From: Anaerolineae bacterium
GTDB lineage: Bacteria > Chloroflexota > Anaerolineae > 4572-78 > J111
Direction: 5' to 3'
NCBI GenBank assembly: GCA_020433835.1
Contig: JAGRBY010000042.1
Span: forward strand, 1-22,234
DNA: 22,234 nucleotides
The number at the start of each line of letters is the position of its first letter. Position 1 is the first letter of the stretch. Under the pieces are notes generated by a model. The model saw nothing but the letters and a program-made list of their open reading frames with translations, had not been told where the DNA came from and ran no database searches. Position numbers and translations under genes: made by a program. This document shows positions 15,588 through 22,234 of this stretch, piece by piece.

Positions 15588-18500
15588 ATGAAAACGCTCG
15601 CTAAATTTTTCTTGATTATTGCCATAATGATGGCTTTAACGCCCCCTGTTACCGCTCAAACCGGCCCTGATGCCCTTAAATTCTTCCCGGTTGTGGTAAA
15701 AAGTGGTAATACGGTGACAGAGATATCTGTGTTGGCCATGCTGCAAGACTCCAAAGGGTTTATGTGGTTTGGTACCCACGACGGTTTGCACCGTTTTGAC
15801 GGCTACACTTTGGAGTCGTTTCAGAACGATGTCGACGATCCTTACAGTCTTAGCGCCAACAGCGTTCGTGCTCTGCACCTGGCGGATGATGATGTGTTGT
15901 GGATCGGCACCTGGGGCGGCGGCTTGAATCGGTATGATCCCACAACCGGCCAATTCACGCGCTACCAGCCTCACGCCGACGATGCTAACAGCCTCAGCGA
16001 TGACCTGGTGGTATCGATTGCCGCAGATGCCACCGGATATTTATGGCTGGCTACCAATCAAGGCGGCCTCAATAAATTTGATCCCACAACTGAAAAGTTT
16101 ACGCACTATCAGCACGACCTGGACGATCCCGCTAGTTTGCTCAGCAACGTCGTCAACGCGGTTATCGTCGACTCCAGCGGGTTAGTGTGGGCCGGTACGG
16201 ACGATGGTCTTGATCGCTTTGATCCGACCACCGGGCAGTTTGCCCGCGACATCGATGCGCTTACTGCACTGCGCGGAATGCATATTATAGCGCTTTATGA
16301 AGATCAAGCTGGTTTGATCTGGGCCGGCACGGAGCGCGATGGCCTTGTTCGACTCGATCCGGCCAGTGGGCAGGTTACAGTTTATCAGCATGACCCTGCT
16401 GATCCTGGCAGCTTGGGTGATGATTTTGTCATGAGTTTGCTTGAGGATCAAACCGGAGCGTTTTGGGTGGGTACCCGTAACAGCGGCCTCAATCTGTTTG
16501 ACCCGGCTACGGAACAGTTTACCCACTATGGCTATGAAGAGGATAATCCTTATTCAATAGCATCTAATCTTGTAATTTCGCTCTACGAAGATCGAACCGG
16601 AGCGGTGTGGGTTAGTGCCGGGGGACTAAGTCGCCTTGATCGGGCCAAAGTAAAGTTCAAAACCCATTATCGGCATGAGGAGGGTAACCCTAATAGTTTA
16701 GGCAGTAACACAGTTTGGCCTATTTTTGAAGATAGCGACGGCATTGTGTGGATTGGTCTTAACGGTGCTGGCCTAGACCGTATCGATCGCACCACCGGCG
16801 AGGTTACCCATTACCGCCACAATCCCGATGATCCCACCAGCCTCAGCAGCGATCGCGTTTGGTCGCTGTTTGAGGACTCGCACGGTGATTTTTGGGTGGG
16901 GACTTTTTTAGGCGGATTAAACAAAATGGATCGCCAGACCGGCCGGTTCACCACCTACCAGCACGATCCGGATGATCCGACGAGTCTCAGTAACGACATC
17001 GTCATGGATATTTTTGAGGATAGCCACGGTACTCTGTGGATTGGCAGCGGTGATGGGTTGAACCGCTATGATCGCGAGGCGGAACAGTTTACAAGCTACC
17101 TGGTTGATCCCAACAACCCCTATGGTCCCTCTAATGCCACGATTCGTGCAATTCACGAGGATTCAGAGGGGATGCTGTGGATTGCCACCATTGCCGGTGG
17201 CATCAACCGCTTCGATCCTCAAACTGAGCGTTTTACGCCCTATACGCACAACCCCGACGACTCTACCAGTATTAGCCATGACAGCATCTTTGCTATTCAT
17301 GAAGACGATGCGGGTAATTTGTGGATTGGTACGGAGGGGGGCCTTAATAAATTTGATCGGGAAACGGAACAATTTACTGCCTATCGTAAAAAACATGGCT
17401 TACCCAACGATGTTGTGTATGCCATTTTGGAAGATGCTGAAGGTAACTTATGGCTGAGTACCAACGAGGGCCTTTCGAAATTTAATCCCGCCACCGAAAC
17501 TTTTCGTAACTACGATAGAAGTGACGGTTTGCAACATGACGAGTTTAATATCTTTAGCTACTTCCAAAATTCTGACGGCGAGATGTTTTTTGGGGGCGTA
17601 AATGGCTTCAACGCCTTTTATCCATCCGAAATTAAGGACTATGCTATTATGCCGCCTATCGTCATTACCGATTTGCGGCTGTTTAATGAACCGGTGCCGA
17701 TTGGGGGCGACTCGCCGCTTCAGCAGCCGATTGAAGTTACCAAGGAACTGGAGTTTGAGCGCGACGATTATATCTTCTCGTTTGAAGTAGCGGCGCTCGA
17801 TTACAACGGGCCGGACAAAATAAAATATGCCTTCATGCTGGAAGGTTTTGACCAGGATTGGAACTATCGCGATGCGAACAACCGCTTTGTGACCTATACC
17901 AATTTGCCGCCGGGAAGCTATACATTTCACGCCAAGGCCACCAACAGCGATGGTTTATGGAGCGAAACAGAGCGAACCCTATCGCTTAATATTGTGCCGA
18001 CCTGGTGGCAAACCAATTGGTTTAGAGGGGGTGTTGGTTTAATCGGGGTTGGGATAGTGCTGTTGCTGCTGCGGCAGAGATCGATTATTAACGAGATGCA
18101 GAAGCAGCAGCTTCGTGAGCAAATTGAATCGCGAACGCGCGATTTGGTCAAGAGCAATGAGCAGCTTCTCAAAGAAATTGTGGAACGCGAAAAGGTGGAA
18201 GAGGCACTGCGCCAGCGTGAAAGCCGGACCCGCGCTTTGTTAAACGCCATACCGGACCTGATGTTGAATATGAGCCGCGAAGGTGACGTTTTAGAATTCG
18301 AGGCCTTGCAGGCCGGTGTCTACGGCGATCCGGATAGCCTTGTCGGCAGAAATATTCGTGATATTATGCCGCCCCACCTGGGCGAGTTGGCCATGCAGCA
18401 AATTACCAAAACCCTTGAAACCGGCGAGATGGCGACGGTAGAATACCAGTTACGCTCTCGCGAGGGTGTCTTGGAAGATTTTGAGACGCGTATGGTTGTT

Positions 18501-21146
18501 TCCGGCCCGGATGAGGTTATCGGCATGGTCCGTAATATTACCGACCGCAAACAGGCCGAAGCCAAACTGGAAGAAAGTCGCGCCCGACTGCGTGAGCTGT
18601 TCACCCAAACGCAAACCGCGCTGGCTGCAACCGAAACTTACGCGCAGCGGCTCAAGTTGCTCAACTCGATGGGACAGCAGTTGAATCTGGCCACCACCGA
18701 GCCGGGAATTTTCGACATCGCCACCCGCTCGATCTTGCAAATTATCCAAACCGATAGGGCCAGTATCACCCTTCTTGATGATAATGCCGACACGTACAAA
18801 ATTCATGCCTGCATTGGTGATAGCGGCGGCCTTGATCTGAACGAACCGATTCCCTTGGCGGGAACGCTCATCGAAGAAGCTATTCAGCAGCGCAAAGCAA
18901 TTAATATTGCCGATCTTTCAAGGGACGAGTATGCAACGCGTTCGACTCTGCGAGACGGAGGATTTTTGTCGTCTCTGGTTGTGCCGATGGTGGTTGGCGA
19001 CCGCGCTATCGGTACCATCAACGTTGGCAGCAAGGGCCGCAGTGCTTACGACTCACGCGATGAAGAGCTGCTGCGCCATATCGCCTCTTTTGTGGGGGTG
19101 ACGGTCGCCAATATGCGGTGGACCGGTGAGTTGGAGTCGGCCAAAGTTAAAGCCGAAAAGCTAAACCAGCAGTTGACTGAGAAAGTGGCTGAGTTGGAAG
19201 AAGCCCATGGTGAACTTCGTCGCCAGCGCAACTATCTGGCCGCTCTGCACGACACGGCACTAGAGCTGCTTAAGCGGCTCGATGTGACTAATCTGCTAGA
19301 GAGTATTTTGGAACGGGCCTGCCAAATGCTGGATATTTACGATGGTGTGTTTTACCTGGGAACTCCTGAAAGCGATACCCTTGACCAGGTGGCGGCTGTC
19401 GGTTTTCCTACTGATCTGCCCAAAACATCGCTCAAAGTAGGTGAGGGGTTGGTTGGTCAAGTCTGGCAGAGTGGCGAAACCATCATCATTCCTGATTATG
19501 CTTCCTGGCTAGAACGGTTGACCGGCAAAGCCTATCTGGTAGCCCATTATACAGTTGGCGTCCCTCTAAAAATTGATGAGGTCGTGGTAGGGGTGATTGT
19601 GATGGGCTCGACAGACCCGGAGCGGATAATCTCATCCGATGAGATTAAGCTGTTGGAGCAGTTTGCCCGGCTGGCGGCTATCGCAGTGGATAATGCCCGG
19701 CTCTATAATCAAACTTTGCAAGCCCGAGAAGCTGCGGAAGCCGCCAATCGGGCTAAAAGCGCCTTTTTGGCCAATATGAGCCACGAATTGCGCACACCTT
19801 TGAACGCCATTTTAGGCTTTGCCCAACTGATGGAGCGCGATGCGAATATTCCTGAAAACCATCAAGAAAATCTCACAATTATCAGCCGCAGCGGCGAGCA
19901 CCTGTTGTCGCTCATTAACGATGTGCTGGAGATGTCGAAAATTGAGGCCGGCCGGGTAACGTTGCACGAGCAAAATTTCGATCTGCATCGCTTGCTGGAT
20001 GATCTGGAAGATATGTTCCGGCTGCGGGCCGAGGAAAAGGGGTTGCAACTCATTTTTGAGCGCACATCTGATGTTCCGCGCTATATTCGGGCCGACGAGA
20101 GTAAGCTACGGCAGGTGTTAATCAATCTGTTGGGCAATTCCGTCAAATTTACTGAGGAAGGCGGAATTTCTCTCCGGGTTCGGCTCAATGGTCAGTCGGC
20201 CAACCCATCATCTGACCAAGCCACCCTTCACCTTTACTTCGAAGTGACCGATACCGGCCTTGGCATTGCTCCCGACGAGTTGGATCGCTTGTTTGAAGCA
20301 TTTGTGCAAACCAGCAGCGGTGAGCGCATGCAAGAAGGCACCGGCCTGGGGCTGCCGATTAGCCGCCAGTTCGTTCGGCTGATGGGGGGCGATTTCAACG
20401 TAAGCAGCGAAAGCGAACAGGGTTCGACCTTTGCCTTTGATATTTACGTAAAACCGGCCGAGGCGGTTGAGGCTCAAAGCAAACCTCAAAGCCGGCGGGT
20501 GGTGGGGTTGGCCCCTAACCAAGCTCAGTATCGCATTTTAGTGGTTGAAGATACCTGGGCCAACCGCAAGCTGCTGGTCAATCTACTGGAACCGCTTGGC
20601 TTTGAGGTGCGTGAGGCTGTCAATGGCCAAGAGGGGCTGGAGTTGTGGGAGACGTGGCATCCCCATTTAATTTGGATGGACCTGCGCATGCCGGTAATGA
20701 ACGGCTACGAAGCCGCGCAGCAAATCAAGGCATCGGACAAAGGGCAAGCCACAATCATTATTGCCCTTACGGCCAGCGCTTTTGAAGAGCAGCGGGCCGT
20801 GGTGCTGTCAGCCGGTTTCGATGATTTTGTGCGCAAGCCATTCCGTAATTCTGATATTTTTGATAAAATGGCCAAGCATCTTGGTGTCCAATATCAATAT
20901 GAAGCAGCCGGTGCTGCGGACAACGGGCATCAAAAGCGGGCCTCGCTGGCGGCAGATGATCTGTTGGCCCTGCCTCAAGAGTGGGTAGCCGAACTGCATC
21001 AAGCAGCAATCCGTGGCAAGGGCAAGGCTATTTTTGAACTACTTGATAAAATTCGGCCCAAGCATGATCCATTAGCCGATGCCTTGGGCCAATTGGTGCA
21101 TGATTTTAGATTTGATAAAATTGTTGAGCTAACCCATAAAGATTGA
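15588..21146 (+). CDS. Propeller-sensor hybrid histidine kinase
   Basis: A 1852-residue membrane sensor. A signal peptide (cleavage likely after PVTA, about residue 23) exports a sensor made of about 14 Reg_prop blades (WIGT..GL.RFDP repeats, about 40-700), enough for two seven-bladed propellers, then a Y_Y_Y domain (about 740-808) and one transmembrane helix (about 814-829). Inside the cell follow a coiled coil, a PAS (about 876-985), two GAF domains (about 1020-1175 and 1216-1375), HisKA with phospho-His1399 (MSHELRTP), and HATPase with N-box LINLLGNSVKF, DTGLGI and GTGLGLPIS. A receiver (about 1648-1760) has Asp1698 (WMDLRMP) and Lys in VRKPF. An 80-residue helical tail ends the protein. 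There is no output DNA-binding domain. No strong ribosome binding site is seen; the start is kept because it gives the signal peptide. Confidence 0.95.
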   Translation: MKTLAKFFLIIAIMMALTPPVTAQTGPDALKFFPVVVKSGNTVTEISVLAMLQDSKGFMWFGTHDGLHRFDGYTLESFQNDVDDPYSLSANSVRALHLADDDVLWIGTWGGGLNRYDPTTGQFTRYQPHADDANSLSDDLVVSIAADATGYLWLATNQGGLNKFDPTTEKFTHYQHDLDDPASLLSNVVNAVIVDSSGLVWAGTDDGLDRFDPTTGQFARDIDALTALRGMHIIALYEDQAGLIWAGTERDGLVRLDPASGQVTVYQHDPADPGSLGDDFVMSLLEDQTGAFWVGTRNSGLNLFDPATEQFTHYGYEEDNPYSIASNLVISLYEDRTGAVWVSAGGLSRLDRAKVKFKTHYRHEEGNPNSLGSNTVWPIFEDSDGIVWIGLNGAGLDRIDRTTGEVTHYRHNPDDPTSLSSDRVWSLFEDSHGDFWVGTFLGGLNKMDRQTGRFTTYQHDPDDPTSLSNDIVMDIFEDSHGTLWIGSGDGLNRYDREAEQFTSYLVDPNNPYGPSNATIRAIHEDSEGMLWIATIAGGINRFDPQTERFTPYTHNPDDSTSISHDSIFAIHEDDAGNLWIGTEGGLNKFDRETEQFTAYRKKHGLPNDVVYAILEDAEGNLWLSTNEGLSKFNPATETFRNYDRSDGLQHDEFNIFSYFQNSDGEMFFGGVNGFNAFYPSEIKDYAIMPPIVITDLRLFNEPVPIGGDSPLQQPIEVTKELEFERDDYIFSFEVAALDYNGPDKIKYAFMLEGFDQDWNYRDANNRFVTYTNLPPGSYTFHAKATNSDGLWSETERTLSLNIVPTWWQTNWFRGGVGLIGVGIVLLLLRQRSIINEMQKQQLREQIESRTRDLVKSNEQLLKEIVEREKVEEALRQRESRTRALLNAIPDLMLNMSREGDVLEFEALQAGVYGDPDSLVGRNIRDIMPPHLGELAMQQITKTLETGEMATVEYQLRSREGVLEDFETRMVVSGPDEVIGMVRNITDRKQAEAKLEESRARLRELFTQTQTALAATETYAQRLKLLNSMGQQLNLATTEPGIFDIATRSILQIIQTDRASITLLDDNADTYKIHACIGDSGGLDLNEPIPLAGTLIEEAIQQRKAINIADLSRDEYATRSTLRDGGFLSSLVVPMVVGDRAIGTINVGSKGRSAYDSRDEELLRHIASFVGVTVANMRWTGELESAKVKAEKLNQQLTEKVAELEEAHGELRRQRNYLAALHDTALELLKRLDVTNLLESILERACQMLDIYDGVFYLGTPESDTLDQVAAVGFPTDLPKTSLKVGEGLVGQVWQSGETIIIPDYASWLERLTGKAYLVAHYTVGVPLKIDEVVVGVIVMGSTDPERIISSDEIKLLEQFARLAAIAVDNARLYNQTLQAREAAEAANRAKSAFLANMSHELRTPLNAILGFAQLMERDANIPENHQENLTIISRSGEHLLSLINDVLEMSKIEAGRVTLHEQNFDLHRLLDDLEDMFRLRAEEKGLQLIFERTSDVPRYIRADESKLRQVLINLLGNSVKFTEEGGISLRVRLNGQSANPSSDQATLHLYFEVTDTGLGIAPDELDRLFEAFVQTSSGERMQEGTGLGLPISRQFVRLMGGDFNVSSESEQGSTFAFDIYVKPAEAVEAQSKPQSRRVVGLAPNQAQYRILVVEDTWANRKLLVNLLEPLGFEVREAVNGQEGLELWETWHPHLIWMDLRMPVMNGYEAAQQIKASDKGQATIIIALTASAFEEQRAVVLSAGFDDFVRKPFRNSDIFDKMAKHLGVQYQYEAAGAADNGHQKRASLAADDLLALPQEWVAELHQAAIRGKGKAIFELLDKIRPKHDPLADALGQLVHDFRFDKIVELTHKD

Positions 21147-21258
21147 AACTATAGAGACAGGCTAAAATCTGGCCTGATAAAGCGTCGAAATTTACTTTTG
21201 CCTGGCCGATTACTGTCTATCACCTTTTTAATTGATGGTCTCGTTGAGGAGAAACTTA

Positions 21259-22234
21259 ATGACCAATCCAGCCACCGAATCCTATATCCAAACCAAAGGC
21301 GACATCTTGATTGTTGATGACACGCTGCCCAACTTGCGCGTGCTATCCAGTATGTTAACGGAGCAAGGTTATGAAGTGCGCGGTGCACCCAACGCCCAAA
21401 TGGCCTTGATGATTATCGAAGCCGAGCCGCCGGATTTGATTCTTCTCGATATCAATATGCCTGGCATGAATGGATATGAACTGTGCGAGGCGATCAAAGC
21501 CAAGCCCGGCAGCAAAGATATTCCGGTGATTTTTATAAGTGCCCTGGATGAAGTGTTGGATAAAGTTAAGGCTTTTTCGGTTGGTGGGGTAGACTACATT
21601 ACCAAACCTTTCCAAATTGCCGAGGTATTGGTGCGGGTGCGTACGCACCTGACCATCCGTACATTGCAGCAGCAACTTCAACAAACCAATGCTGATATAC
21701 AACAAGCCAATGCCGACCTGCAAAAAGCCAACATCGAGCTTTTAGAGGCTAATTTGGCCCTGCAAGCCAGCAATCAAGAGTTAGATGCATTTGCTCGCAC
21801 CGTGGCCCACGATCTCAAAAACCCATTCTCGTCCATCGTCGGCGTGACGGATCGACTGAAGGATGATCTGGCTCAACTAGAAAGCGAAAATCCATCGACG
21901 CTGAAGTTGCTGGAACAGATAGAGCATGGCGGGCAGCAGGGGGTTAAGGTTATCGATAATTTGCTGTTACTGGCCTGGGTACGCAAAGGTGAGGTTGAGG
22001 TTAAACCGGTTGATATGGCCGGCGTGGTGAGTCGGGTTCAGGAAAGTTTGGCTGATATGATCCAGTCCTCTCAAGGTGAGTTAATTGTGCCGTCTCGGTG
22101 GCCGGTAGCGTTAGGATACGAACCCTGGCTAGAGGAAGTATGGGCCAACTACATCAGCAACGGTCTGAAGTTTGGGGGTGAGCCGCCCCGCCTAGAGTTA
22201 GGAGCCACCCCCCTGGCCAGTGGTCAGGTTCGTT
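21259..22234 (+). CDS. Receiver-histidine kinase, 3' end cut by window
   Basis: A partial reading frame of 325 codons, open to the end of the window. It starts at an ATG with GAGGAG at 21246-21251. An N-terminal receiver (about 14-130) shows ILIVDD, phospho-Asp64 in LLDINMPGMNG and Lys in YITKPF. A coiled coil with QQANADLQKAN-type repeats (about 135-175) leads to a HisKA-like domain with His184 in VAHDLKNP, then the start of an ATPase domain with N-box WANYISNGLKF. This receiver-first kinase layout is typical of proteins phosphorylated by, or relaying from, an upstream hybrid kinase. It follows the propeller kinase by 112 bp on the same strand, so the two probably work together. The intervening gap shows no clear terminator or promoter. 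Confidence 0.93.
   Translation, partial: MTNPATESYIQTKGDILIVDDTLPNLRVLSSMLTEQGYEVRGAPNAQMALMIIEAEPPDLILLDINMPGMNGYELCEAIKAKPGSKDIPVIFISALDEVLDKVKAFSVGGVDYITKPFQIAEVLVRVRTHLTIRTLQQQLQQTNADIQQANADLQKANIELLEANLALQASNQELDAFARTVAHDLKNPFSSIVGVTDRLKDDLAQLESENPSTLKLLEQIEHGGQQGVKVIDNLLLLAWVRKGEVEVKPVDMAGVVSRVQESLADMIQSSQGELIVPSRWPVALGYEPWLEEVWANYISNGLKFGGEPPRLELGATPLASGQVR

Overview
The window most resembles a Chloroflexota (Anaerolineae/Caldilineae-like) chromosome. That is inferred from style: near-balanced GC, an AfsR/SARP-type BTAD-ATPase-TPR regulator, very long multi-PAS and multi-GAF signalling proteins, a secreted lipoprotein with an acidic Glu/Val/Ala linker, and SH3b and ParB-like small genes. 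No rRNA, tRNA, CRISPR array or transposase gene is visible.

Layout. (1) 77-1402, minus strand: a three-gene operon encoding a ParB-like DGHHR protein, a 63-residue coiled-coil protein and a membrane-anchored SH3b protein. (2) 1403-1721: a divergent intergenic region with a 119-bp palindromic MITE-like element and two back-to-back promoter motifs. (3) 1722-2558: a GNAT acetyltransferase. (4) 2763-5280: an overlapping operon of EamA transporter, SAM methyltransferase and short-chain dehydrogenase. (5) 5532-6422, minus: arginase, divergent from (6) 6602-7777, a lipoprotein with a long hairpin in its leader and a strong terminator. (7) 7893-15414, minus: a 1484-residue CheB-CheR-six-PAS protein and, upstream of it, a 993-residue SARP/BTAD-NB-ARC-TPR regulator. 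(8) 15588-22234, plus, divergent from the regulator: a 1852-residue hybrid histidine kinase with a 14-blade extracytoplasmic propeller, then a response-regulator/histidine-kinase gene cut by the window end.

The most notable signal is a promoter motif occurring four times: TTCGCA-N5-TTCGCA, that is, heptamers TTCGCAN separated by 4 bp (11-bp period). The four copies occupy all three divergent intergenic regions, each pointing toward a gene. In three of them the last repeat of the array (in one case a weak third repeat) ends 8 bp before a -10-like hexamer. This is the geometry known for SARP-family activators (AfsR, ActII-ORF4, DnrI), and a SARP-family gene lies beside one of the sites. I infer a local regulon that links the regulator to the ParB-like operon, the GNAT gene, the lipoprotein and the propeller sensor kinase. 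Regions 7 and 8 read as a signalling island: periplasmic sensing, phosphorelay, methylation-type PAS sensing, and an ATPase-gated transcription factor.
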